64,000 nucleotides of DNA from Cellulomonas sp. Root930 (GTDB lineage: Bacteria > Actinomycetota > Actinomycetes > Actinomycetales > Cellulomonadaceae), in NCBI GenBank assembly GCA_001429255.1, contig LMJI01000002.1, forward strand, positions 483,274-547,273, given 5' to 3'. The notes under the pieces are model-generated. The model worked only from the letters and a program-made list of their open reading frames with translations, made no database searches and had not been told where the DNA came from. Numbering within the stretch: position 1 is the first letter of the stretch; each line of letters begins with the position of its first letter. Shown piece after piece: positions 1 to 6,831 of this stretch. A program made the translations under genes and the position numbers.

Positions 1-778
1 CCTCGGCGGCGGCGCGGCGGGCGACCTTGACGGCCGTCTCGGCGTCGACGTCGATGATCTCGTCGTAGACCGTGGTGTCGAGGATCTCCGGCACGAAGTT
101 GGCGCCGATGCCCTGGATCTTGTGCGGGCCGGGGGCGCCACCGTTGAGGATGGGCGACTCGGCCGGCTCGACGCCGACGATCTTCACGCCCGGCTTGCGG
201 GCCTTGAGCACCTGGCCGACGCCGGTGATGGTGCCGCCGGTGCCGATGCCGGCGACCAGGATGTCGATCTCGCCGTCCGTGTCCGCCCAGATCTCCTCGG
301 CGGTCGTGGTGCGGTGGATCTCGGGGTTGGCCTCGTTGGCGAACTGGCGGGCCAGGATGGCGCCCTCGCGCTCCTTGACGATCTCGTCGGCCCGGTTCAC
401 CGCGCCCTTCATGCCCTCGGAGCCCGGCGTGAGGATGAGCTCCGCACCGAACGCCCGGAGCAGGAGCTTGCGCTCCTTGGACATGGTCTCCGGCATGGTC
501 AGGACGACGTTGTAGCCGCGGGCCGCGCCCACGAACGCCAGCGCGATGCCGGTGTTGCCGCTGGTGGCCTCGACGATCGTGCCGCCGGGCTTGAGCTCGC
601 CGGACGCCTCGGCCGCGTTGATGATCGCGACGCCGATGCGGTCCTTGACGGAGTTGGCGGGGTTGTAGAACTCGAGCTTGCCGACGACGGTGGCGGGGGC
701 CCCGTCGGTGATCTTGTTGATGCGGACCAGCGGGGTGTTGCCGATGAGCGCCGTCGCGTCGTCGTAGATGCGTGCCAT
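1..778 (-). CDS. cysK: Cysteine synthase A (O-acetylserine sulfhydrylase), 3' end outside window
   Basis: PLP enzyme that makes L-cysteine from O-acetylserine and sulfide, in the cytosol. About 259 codons are visible; the C-terminus lies beyond position 1. The protein starts MARIYDDATALIGNTPLVRI and carries the PLP-lysine motif NPANSVKDRIG and the substrate loop EATSGNTG, both diagnostic of CysK. The ATG at 778 is preceded by AGAGGA at good spacing. The upstream 280 bases hold a cysteine-rich leader peptide and a strong hairpin (separate entries), which suggests control by cysteine supply. Family assignment is secure; the CysK rather than CysM label rests on these motifs and the N-terminus. 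Confidence 0.95.
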   Translation of the reverse strand, partial: MARIYDDATALIGNTPLVRINKITDGAPATVVGKLEFYNPANSVKDRIGVAIINAAEASGELKPGGTIVEATSGNTGIALAFVGAARGYNVVLTMPETMSKERKLLLRAFGAELILTPGSEGMKGAVNRADEIVKEREGAILARQFANEANPEIHRTTTAEEIWADTDGEIDILVAGIGTGGTITGVGQVLKARKPGVKIVGVEPAESPILNGGAPGPHKIQGIGANFVPEILDTTVYDEIIDVDAETAVKVARRAAAE

Positions 779-920
779 GGTTCCTCTTCGGTCGAGGCTG
801 CCGGGGATGCCGACAGCGGGTGGGGGACTGACTAGCAGCAGAGCGTCTGGGGTCCGGCGGCGCGCGGGCGCCGGTCGGCCGATCCGGATCAGCAGGGGAT
901 GTCCGGAACGAGGCGGGGCG

Positions 921-983
921 AGCGCTGGCGCGGGAGACGGTCCCCGGTCCAGGGGATCCTCGCGCGGAAGAGCAGCCAGCGCT
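921..983 (-). promoter_or_regulatory. Attenuator-like hairpin after the cysteine leader
   Basis: On the minus strand an 8-bp stem (AGCGCTGG at 983-976 with CCAGCGCT at 928-921) begins at the first base after the leader stop codon. It encloses a second structure (TCCCC with GGGGA, flanked by GCGCG with CGCGC). A ribosome stalled on the Cys codons would cover the outer stem. There is no U-tract, so the mechanism could be Rho access or RBS sequestration rather than intrinsic termination. The pairing is seen in the sequence; the regulatory role is inferred. Confidence 0.5.
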
Positions 984-1058
984 CTACAGACAGCGACAAC
1001 AGGGCAGCGCCACGCAGGCACGCCCGAGGACGGCGGGAGCGGCAGTGTGCACGCGCAT
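984..1058 (-). CDS. Cysteine-rich leader peptide upstream of cysK
   Basis: A 24-codon reading frame starting ATG at 1058 and ending TAG at 984-986. Its last ten residues are CVALPCCRCL, so four of the last ten codons are Cys, two of them adjacent. GGAGGA lies 7 bases upstream of the ATG, a stronger ribosome site than many genes here have. Short uORFs with clustered Cys codons are known in mycobacteria to regulate sulfur genes by cysteine-responsive attenuation. The position ahead of cysK fits that role. Too short for most gene callers; not tested here for conservation. Confidence 0.7.
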   Translation of the reverse strand: MRVHTAAPAVLGRACVALPCCRCL

Positions 1059-1122
1059 CGCTTCGTCCTCCGAGACCGTTCGGTCGGTCGCGTCCCGCGG
1101 GTGCGGAACCGCAATCGGCCAC

Positions 1123-1134
1123 GACGCTAGCGTC
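1123..1134. other. 12-bp perfect palindrome in the cysK promoter region
   Basis: GACGCTAGCGTC is a perfect palindrome lying 65-76 bases upstream of the leader-peptide start. On the minus strand it overlaps TTGACG, a -35-like hexamer. It could be an operator or a chance palindrome. Confidence 0.3.
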
Positions 1135-1176
1135 AACGTCGGCGCGGGCGCAAAGAGTCCCCACCAGTCGGACGGC

Positions 1177-1800
1177 TCAGGCGAGCCCCACCGCCGCGAG
1201 CCACGCCTCTGCGAGCAGCCCGTGCCCGGCGGGCGTCGGGTGCACGCCGTCGGACGCCCACGTCTCGGCGCCCGTCCGTGCCGCCGCCGCGGCGAACAGC
1301 CCGTCGGCCGGCACGAGCACCGCGCGACGCTCGGCAGCCACCCGGCGCACCACGGCGATGCGCGGGTCCAGGTCCTCGCGCCATGCGTGCTGCGCAGCGG
1401 TGACGGGCACGACGAAGGGCTCGATGAGGACGAGACGATCCACCGTTCCCACGACTGCGCGGAGGTTGTCCTCGTAGTCGTCGGTCGAGGTCGCCGTGCC
1501 TGCGTCGTACCGGCGCCAGGTGTCGTTGATGCCGATCAGGATCGACACCACGGTGGGCGCGAGCGCGACGGCGTCCTGGTCCCAGCGCGCCCGCAGCATC
1601 GCCGAGGTGTCGCCGCCGACGCCGCGGTTGAGGAACGTGAGGTCGAGGTCCGGCCGCCGAGCTCCCGCGAGCGCCGCCACGATGCCCGCGTAACCGTGCC
1701 CGAGGCTGGTGGGGTCGGTGCGGTCGCGGCCCCAGTCGGTCACGGAGTCTCCGGTGAGCAGGACGCGGTCGTGAGGCTGCAGGAAGGTCACGGGAGACAC
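1177..1800 (-). CDS. SGNH/GDSL-type hydrolase
   Basis: Cytosolic esterase or lipase-like hydrolase of 207 residues, full length for single-domain SGNH proteins. Visible blocks: GDSVTDWGRD (residues 17-26, catalytic Ser19), NRGVGGDT (58-65, oxyanion glycine), IGIND (89-93, block III Asn92) and SDGVHPTPAG with Asp184 and His187 completing the triad. No signal peptide or membrane segment. GTG at 1800 was chosen; GTG at 1791 would remove three residues and has a GGGG stretch upstream, so the start is uncertain. The physiological substrate cannot be read from sequence. Confidence 0.88.
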   Translation of the reverse strand: MSPVTFLQPHDRVLLTGDSVTDWGRDRTDPTSLGHGYAGIVAALAGARRPDLDLTFLNRGVGGDTSAMLRARWDQDAVALAPTVVSILIGINDTWRRYDAGTATSTDDYEDNLRAVVGTVDRLVLIEPFVVPVTAAQHAWREDLDPRIAVVRRVAAERRAVLVPADGLFAAAAARTGAETWASDGVHPTPAGHGLLAEAWLAAVGLA

Positions 1801-1835
1801 CCCATCACGTCGCGCGTGCGCGCAGGGGCCGTTCG

Positions 1836-3026
1836 TCAGCGTGCGGACAGGTGCGTCAGGACCGCGTCCGCGACCGCACCCGCGTCGGTCGGCATGCCCT
1901 CGAAGTTGGACGACCCACGTCGACGCATCCACCGCAGTCCCAGGAACCACAGGCCCGGCGGGTCCGCGGAGCCGTCGACGTGCCGGGGGACACCACGGTC
2001 GTCGAGGAGCTCGGCCGGGAGCCACCCGTGGCTGCCGCGCATGCCGGCGCACCAGACGATGCTGGTCACGTCCTCGTCCCGCAGGTCCAGCTCCGCGTCC
2101 TCGCGCACGGGGTAGGAGGTATCGGCGTCCTCGGCGTCCGCCGAGGGTGCGTCCAGGCCGAGGCGGTCGATCGCGCCGTCGACGAGGGTGCGTGCGCGCT
2201 CGGCGAAGGCCTCACCGGCGGCGATGTTCGCCCGGACGGAGTCGTCGACCTGCAGCCGGCCGCCGCCGGCACCGGTGACCCGGCCCAGCAGCGGCAACCC
2301 CTCGCGGGCCATCCGGCGCAGGTCCGGCCCCGGCCCACCCGGCACGACGAGCGGGTTCGGCAGGCGGCGCAGCTCCTCGGGCACGTCGGCGGGCCGCTGG
2401 TCGAAGAAGCCGGCCGCGGCGAGCCACGCGATCATCGGACGGCCGCGATAGGGCGACGGGAGCCGCCCGACCGGCGACGTCGCGAGCAGCACGCGTCGAC
2501 CCGCCGCCATCAGGTCACGGACCACCTGCACGCCCGACTGGCCGCTGCCGACCACCAGCACGGTGCCCGCCGGCAGCCCGTCGGGGGAGCGGTACGTCGT
2601 GGTCGTCTGCTGGACCACCGGCAGGTCGGCGGCGAACGCCGGCACCCGGGGGACGTTCTCCGCGCCGGTCGCGACGACCACAGCCCTCGCGTGCACCGGT
2701 CCGGCCGAGGTCTCCAGCGTGAGCCCGTCGAGCCGCGGCACGAGCGCCGTGACCGCGACGCCCGTGCGGACGGGGCCTGAGGACGCCAGGGACTCGAGCC
2801 GCCGGACGACCTCGTCGCGCGGCGTGTACTCGTGTTCCGGCGCCGGGCCGAGCATCGGGTTGAGGAAGCCGGGCGTGTTCAGCCGGAACGAGTCCCAGCG
2901 GGACCGCCACGACTCGCCCACCCGTGACCGCTCGAGCACCTCGTGCTCGATCCCGCGCGCGGTCAGCGCGGCGCTCGCCGCGAGGCCGGCGGGACCGGCC
3001 CCGACGACGACGCAGTCGACGCTCAC
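1836..3026 (-). CDS. Flavin-dependent monooxygenase-like NAD(P)/FAD oxidoreductase
   Basis: 396 residues. An N-terminal FAD-binding Rossmann motif GAGPAG is at residues 9-14, followed by a YhhW/CzcO-like ERS..GESWR segment, and a second dinucleotide motif VVGSGQSGVQ near the middle for NAD(P)H. This is the layout of bacterial flavin monooxygenases and CzcO-type oxidoreductases. Start GTG at 3026 overlaps the stop of the upstream VOC gene by 4 bases (GTGA), so the two are translationally coupled. Substrate unknown. No export signal is present, so it should be cytosolic. Confidence 0.85.
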   Translation of the reverse strand: MSVDCVVVGAGPAGLAASAALTARGIEHEVLERSRVGESWRSRWDSFRLNTPGFLNPMLGPAPEHEYTPRDEVVRRLESLASSGPVRTGVAVTALVPRLDGLTLETSAGPVHARAVVVATGAENVPRVPAFAADLPVVQQTTTTYRSPDGLPAGTVLVVGSGQSGVQVVRDLMAAGRRVLLATSPVGRLPSPYRGRPMIAWLAAAGFFDQRPADVPEELRRLPNPLVVPGGPGPDLRRMAREGLPLLGRVTGAGGGRLQVDDSVRANIAAGEAFAERARTLVDGAIDRLGLDAPSADAEDADTSYPVREDAELDLRDEDVTSIVWCAGMRGSHGWLPAELLDDRGVPRHVDGSADPPGLWFLGLRWMRRRGSSNFEGMPTDAGAVADAVLTHLSAR

Positions 3027-3436
3027 TGCGGTGCGGCCACGTTCACCATCCAGTCGACGCCGTACTTGTCGGTGCACATGCCGAACGTGTCACCCCAGGG
3101 CGCCTGCTCGAACGGCACGGTGACGGTCCCGCCGGCGCTGAGGCCGTCCCAGTAGCCCTGCAGCTCGGGCAGGTCCTCGCCGCTGAGCGAGCACGAGACG
3201 GCGCTCGAGCTCGCGAGCTCCATCACGTCGGGGGTGTCGGCGCCCATGAGCACCATCCCGCCGGGCGTCGTGAGGTTCGCGTGCATCACCTTGCCCGCCT
3301 CGGCCGGGTTCTCGCTCGCGCCGTACTCGCCGAACGTGCTCACGTTCAGCTCGCCACCGAACACGGACTGGTAGAACTCCATCGCCTCCCGGGCGGTGTC
3401 GCGGAAGCTGAGGTACGGGTTCAGGTGCGTCGCCAT
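3023..3436 (-). CDS. VOC family protein (PhnB/YjdN-like glyoxalase fold)
   Basis: 137-residue protein with the typical start MATHLNPYLSFRDTAREAM, the segment FYQSVFGGEL, and the C-terminal WGDTFGMCTDKYGVDWMVN that marks the PhnB/YjdN branch of the glyoxalase/bleomycin-resistance fold. AAGGAGA lies upstream of ATG 3436. It is the first gene of a two-gene operon with the flavoprotein. Members of this branch often lack a proven activity, so no reaction is assigned. Confidence 0.9.
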   Translation of the reverse strand: MATHLNPYLSFRDTAREAMEFYQSVFGGELNVSTFGEYGASENPAEAGKVMHANLTTPGGMVLMGADTPDVMELASSSAVSCSLSGEDLPELQGYWDGLSAGGTVTVPFEQAPWGDTFGMCTDKYGVDWMVNVAAPQ

Positions 3437-3509
3437 GGGGGTCTCCTTCGACTGTGTCCGGATTCGACCACCTTGCCACCGTCCGCCCACACGCAGAAGA
3501 TCGTCAGCC

Positions 3510-4592
3510 ATGGACCGCCTCGAGGTCGCACACCGACGGCTGCACAACCAGCACCTGTCCGGTCCGCCGCTCACCGATCCCTGCGCCGTCCTCCGGCACC
3601 TCGGCGCCTCGCAGGCGCAGGAGTACGCGATGGCGAGGTGGTCGCTGGGCCAACGGACCACCGGCGCCGACGACGCCGCGGTGCAGGCGCTGCTCGATTC
3701 CGGCGCGATCCTGCGCACGCACGCCCTGCGCGCGACGTGGCACTTCGTCGCGCCCGAGGACGTCCGCTGGATCCAGGCGCTGACGGGACCCCGGGTGCGG
3801 CAGCTCAGCCGCTACTACGAGCGGCAGTCGGGGATCGACGAGGAGCTCGTGGACCGCGCGACGGCTGCCATCGCCGAGGCCTTGCAGGGCGGGAACCACC
3901 TCACGCGCACGGAGGTGCAGGACGCCCTGGCGCGGGCCGGGATCGAGGCGAGCGGCATCCGCCTGGCGTACCTGCTGATGGCCGCGGAGCTCGCCGCCGT
4001 CGTGGTCAGCGGCGTCCTGCGCGGCAAGCAGCGCACCTACGCGCTCCTCGACGAGCGCGTGCCGCCGACCCCGGCACTCGACCCGGACGAGGCGCTCGCC
4101 GAGCTGACCCGCCGGTATTTCGTCAGCCACGGGCCGGCCACGGTCAAGGACTTCTCGTGGTGGTCGAGCCTGACGCTCACGCAGGTCCGGCGCGGGCTGG
4201 CGCTGGTGGGGGAGTCGCTCACGTCGGTCGAGGTCGACGGCATCACGTACTGGTTCGCACCCGCGCAGGCACCGCGCCGCGACCCCTCGCCCACCGTCCA
4301 CGTGCTGCAGGGGTACGACGAGTACGGGGTCGCGTACACCGAGGGCCGGTCCGCGCTGAACATCGCCGACCTGCTCATCGCCCCCGCGAACACGAACCAG
4401 GTGATCCAGCCGCTGGTGCTCGACAGCCAGGTCGTCGGCTGGTGGCGGCGCGTCGTGGAGCGCGCCGAGATGGTGGCGGAGCCGCACCTGGCCGTCGCGC
4501 TCGACGACGCGCAGATGCGCGCGCTGCGGGCGTCGTTCGACCGGCTGGCGGCGTTCGTCGGCGTCCCCGTCAGGGTCGTACTAGACAGCTGA
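3510..4592 (+). CDS. Winged-helix protein of the AlkZ/YcaQ DNA glycosylase family (HTH_42)
   Basis: 360 residues, right length for the family. These proteins are tandem winged-helix DNA-binding proteins; AlkZ and YcaQ unhook interstrand crosslinks. The N-terminal segment LGASQAQEYAMARWSLGQR contains Gln35-Ala-Gln37, matching the catalytic QxQ pair of AlkZ-type enzymes, while YcaQ-type enzymes have QxD. The pattern RATWHFVAPEDVRW is also characteristic. The gene diverges from the VOC/flavoprotein operon, with about 73 bases between starts. Glycosylase activity is inferred from the motif. A regulatory role remains possible, since many HTH_42 proteins are untested. Confidence 0.82.
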   Translation: MDRLEVAHRRLHNQHLSGPPLTDPCAVLRHLGASQAQEYAMARWSLGQRTTGADDAAVQALLDSGAILRTHALRATWHFVAPEDVRWIQALTGPRVRQLSRYYERQSGIDEELVDRATAAIAEALQGGNHLTRTEVQDALARAGIEASGIRLAYLLMAAELAAVVVSGVLRGKQRTYALLDERVPPTPALDPDEALAELTRRYFVSHGPATVKDFSWWSSLTLTQVRRGLALVGESLTSVEVDGITYWFAPAQAPRRDPSPTVHVLQGYDEYGVAYTEGRSALNIADLLIAPANTNQVIQPLVLDSQVVGWWRRVVERAEMVAEPHLAVALDDAQMRALRASFDRLAAFVGVPVRVVLDS

Positions 4593-4610
4593 CCAGAGAG
4601 TGTGTATAGT
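4582..4610 (+). promoter_or_regulatory. Near-consensus sigma-70-type promoter
   Basis: TAGACA (4582-4587), a 17-base spacer, and TATAGT (4605-4610): the closest match to the housekeeping consensus noticed in the window. It straddles the stop codon of the AlkZ-like gene and predicts a start near 4617. It should drive the short transcription unit that ends at the hairpin at 4825-4875. Confidence 0.6.
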
Positions 4611-4633
4611 TCAACTTTGGATCTCCCGGTCTG

Positions 4634-4659
4634 CGTGATGGTGTCAGCATCCCATCACG
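4634..4659 (+). promoter_or_regulatory. 5'-leader hairpin directly before a ribosome site
   Basis: CGTGATGG (4634-4641) pairs with CCATCACG (4652-4659) around a 10-base loop. It ends immediately before AAGGA (4660-4664), the ribosome site of the small gene at 4674. A stem touching the Shine-Dalgarno is a plausible translational control point, but this is inference. Confidence 0.4.
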
Positions 4660-4673
4660 AAGGATCGGCCCGG

Positions 4674-4817
4674 ATGTGGAACGCGTCGCTACGAGAGCGA
4701 TGGACGGCCACAGTCCGGGTGGCTGATCTTCGACAGCCCCCAATGGCGCTGGGGGCGGTTCAAGCCGCGCGCAACAAGGACAAGCGGGCGCGGTGGGCGA
4801 AGGCCAACAGGTGCTGA
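4674..4817 (+). CDS. Possible small basic protein, 47 residues, unknown
   Basis: The frame starts ATG at 4674 (MWNASLRERW...) with GAAGGA about 9 bases upstream, and ends with a lysine/arginine-rich tail, NKDKRARWAKANRC. No known domain was recognised. Support comes from context: a near-consensus promoter at 4582-4610, a leader hairpin, an SD, and a strong hairpin starting 8 bases after the stop. The same region could instead be a non-coding RNA of about 260 bases. Apart from these elements nothing else is seen between 4593 and 4982. Confidence 0.4.
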   Translation: MWNASLRERWTATVRVADLRQPPMALGAVQAARNKDKRARWAKANRC

Positions 4818-4824
4818 CGGACAT

Positions 4825-4875
4825 GCGGCCCCGGTGCAGCCCGCGACGAGAGTCGCGGAGCAGCACCGGGGCCGT
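4825..4875 (+). terminator. Long two-part hairpin, probable terminator
   Basis: GGCCCCGGTGC (4827-4837) pairs with GCACCGGGGCC (4863-4873), extended by a further C-G pair. Inside it CCGCGAC (4841-4847) pairs with GTCGCGG (4852-4858) around a GAGA loop. No strong T-run follows, which is common for actinobacterial terminators. Confidence 0.6.
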
Positions 4876-4982
4876 TGTCGTCCGCACCCGGGACACCTTC
4901 TCCTCGGTGCAGCAGCAGGTGCACGATGGGCGGGCGGGTGTCGCTGAGCTCCCGTTCCAGCCGACGAGGCGAGTGGTTCCCG

Positions 4983-5438
4983 ATGGTCATCCCGGTCGAC
5001 GGCGGCGGCCCGCCGGTTCCTCCGCCCAACCCGTGCAACGCACCCACCTGCCTCGACGCGAAGGCCGAGCTGGCGAGCGCGCGGACGGCGTTCGCATCGA
5101 CGTGCAACGGCCTCAAGACGGTGGCCGCCATCCTGCGGGTCCTCAAGCCGATCGTCAGCATCTCGCTCTGGTACCTGCTGGTGATCATCGTCGTCGCGAT
5201 CGTCCTGCTCTGGCTGGGCCTCGGGTGGATCTCGGTCATCCTCTGGGCGCTCGTCCTGGCCTACGTCCTCGCCTGGATCCTCTACCTCGTCTTCGCGCGC
5301 GTGGCGGGGTCCATGGCGCAGGACCTCGCTGCCCGCATGAAGGACGTCCAGGACGCGATCGCGAAGGTGGTCGCCCAGTGCCCCGAGAACTGTCGCGGCG
5401 ACCTGTCGATCCCGACCTGCGACGTCCAGATCCCCTGA
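4983..5438 (+). CDS. Hypothetical two-helix membrane protein with paired cysteines
   Basis: 151 residues from ATG 4983, the start that begins at MVIPVDGGGPPVPPPNPC; an upstream ATG at 4875 would add a low-complexity Ser/Arg segment with little coding character. Layout: a proline/glycine-rich N-terminus with NPCNAPTC, a short helical stretch with another Cys, two adjacent membrane helices (roughly residues 55-110), then a helical tail and CPENCRGD...PTCDV. Cysteines flank the membrane hairpin on both sides, which suggests disulfides or metal binding. No family was recognised. It stands alone between the 4825 hairpin and the ROK gene. Confidence 0.6.
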   Translation: MVIPVDGGGPPVPPPNPCNAPTCLDAKAELASARTAFASTCNGLKTVAAILRVLKPIVSISLWYLLVIIVVAIVLLWLGLGWISVILWALVLAYVLAWILYLVFARVAGSMAQDLAARMKDVQDAIAKVVAQCPENCRGDLSIPTCDVQIP

Positions 5439-5506
5439 CGCGGCCAGCTCCGGGTCGCCGTGACCACATCGTGATCTGGTGACACTGGACGGGAGAACAT
5501 TTCGTT

Positions 5507-5517
5507 CTTAATCTAAG
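5507..5517. promoter_or_regulatory. Possible operator ahead of the ROK gene
   Basis: CTTA-ATC-TAAG is a short inverted repeat inside an AT-rich patch (about 5498-5530) just before the AAGGAGG of the ROK gene. Its position would suit autoregulation. Weak evidence, based on position and symmetry only. Confidence 0.3.
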
Positions 5518-5537
5518 TCGTGAAGTAAGGAGGCTTC

Positions 5538-6755
5538 ATGACGGTGGCAACGACACGCGACCTGCGCCAGCAGAACCGGACCAAGGTTCTGCGCACGCTG
5601 GTCCTGTCCGGCGAGACGACGCGGGCGACGCTCGCCGCCGACTGCGAGCTCTCGCCGGCCACCGTCACGAACGTGGTGAACGAGCTGATTGACGACGGGG
5701 TCGTCGAGGAGGTCGGTTCGGTCCCCTCGGAGGGAGGCCGTCCGATCGCGCGGCTGGCGCTGCGGGCCGCCGGCGCGCACATGCTGGGTGCCGACGTCGG
5801 CGAGCGTGGCGTCGCGGTCGAGCTGTTCGACCTCTCGATGACCCGGCTGGACCGGGAGTTCCGGGAGGTCCCGGCATCCACGGCGGACCCGGCGCAGATC
5901 TCCGCCGCCCTCGCCGATGCCGTGGCGGCCGTCCGGGAGCGCAACCCGCAGCTCGAGGCCACGCTGGTCGGTCTCGGCGTGGGCTTGCCGGGTGTCGTGG
6001 GCCCCGCGCGCGGCGCGGCCGCGGACCCGACCCTGTACGCGCAGAGCCTGGGCTGGACGCCCACCAGGGTCGCGGACCTCGTCTCCGCACCGGGACTGGA
6101 GGTGTTCGCGGACAACGGCGCGAACGCGCTGGCAGTGGCCGAGCTGTGGTTCGGGGCCGCGCGCGGAGCGGACGACGCAGTCGTCGGGCTGCTCGGACGA
6201 GGCATCGGCCTGGGCGTCGTCTGCGACGGTCGCCTGGTGCGTGGTGCGCTCGGGTCGGCAGGGGAGTGGGGCCACACCAAGCTGGGCCTGGGCGACGGAC
6301 CCGAGTGCCGCTGCGGTGCACGGGGGTGCCTCGAGGCGTACGTCGGGGCGCATGCGATCCTCGAGCGCTGGCGGGCGACCGGTGCGAGCGAGACAGGCGA
6401 GGGGTGGCGGGCGTTGAGCGCGCTCGTCGCGGCCGCCGATGCTGGTGACGCCGATGCAGCCGTGGTCGTCGACGAGACGCTCGACGTGCTGGCCACGGCC
6501 CTGGCGAACCTCGTGAACCTGCTGAACCCGGAACGGATCGTGCTCGGGGGCTGGGTCGGCCTGCGGCTGCTGCCCGCCCGTCGCGACGAGCTGACCGCAC
6601 GGGTCCGGCGCCTCAGCCTCGAGCGGCCGGGCGGTCAGTTCACCATCGAGCTGTGCCGGTTCGAGGGTGACTCGGTCGCTCTCGGCGCCGCACTCATGCC
6701 GTTGCAGGCATTCATCGACCGGCCGCGCGTGCGGGAGCGTGCCGCGGTCCGGTGA
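5538..6755 (+). CDS. ROK-family transcriptional regulator
   Basis: 405 residues. An N-terminal winged helix-turn-helix (about residues 12-60, VLRTLVLSGETTRATLAADC then LSPATVTNVVNELIDDG) is followed by a ROK sugar-kinase-like domain. The zinc-binding and ROK signature CRCGARGCLEAY is at about residues 256-267. The DNA-binding domain marks it as a NagC/XylR-type repressor rather than a kinase. ATG 5538 has AAGGAGG upstream. It lies directly before a sugar ABC transporter and GH5 glycosidase on the same strand, so it is the obvious regulator of that locus, presumably with a glucoside or glucose as inducer (inference). Confidence 0.93.
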   Translation: MTVATTRDLRQQNRTKVLRTLVLSGETTRATLAADCELSPATVTNVVNELIDDGVVEEVGSVPSEGGRPIARLALRAAGAHMLGADVGERGVAVELFDLSMTRLDREFREVPASTADPAQISAALADAVAAVRERNPQLEATLVGLGVGLPGVVGPARGAAADPTLYAQSLGWTPTRVADLVSAPGLEVFADNGANALAVAELWFGAARGADDAVVGLLGRGIGLGVVCDGRLVRGALGSAGEWGHTKLGLGDGPECRCGARGCLEAYVGAHAILERWRATGASETGEGWRALSALVAAADAGDADAAVVVDETLDVLATALANLVNLLNPERIVLGGWVGLRLLPARRDELTARVRRLSLERPGGQFTIELCRFEGDSVALGAALMPLQAFIDRPRVRERAAVR

Positions 6756-6758
6756 GTC

Positions 6759-6794
6759 GGAACCGGGGCGATCGGCTAGGACAGCCCCGGTTCC
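6759..6794 (+). promoter_or_regulatory. Hairpin between the ROK gene and the sugar operon
   Basis: GGAACCGGGGC (6759-6769) pairs perfectly with GCCCCGGTTCC (6784-6794). Only 37 bases separate it from the next ATG. It can terminate the ROK transcript or act as a leader hairpin for the ABC operon. The loop contains TAGGAC, a -10-like hexamer. Confidence 0.5.
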
Positions 6795-6831
6795 TTGGAG
6801 AGAACCACCCCTACCAAGAGGAGATAGCTCG

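Noticed and set aside
831..843. Second cysteine leader ending Leu-Cys-Cys-stop close to cysK on the minus strand
   Set aside because: The frame has CTC TGC TGC TAG but an in-frame TGA lies upstream and no ATG, GTG or TTG start follows it.
4602..4673. GTG 4602 as start of the small gene
   Set aside because: It lies inside the -10 region and ahead of the predicted transcript start; ATG 4674 has the ribosome site.
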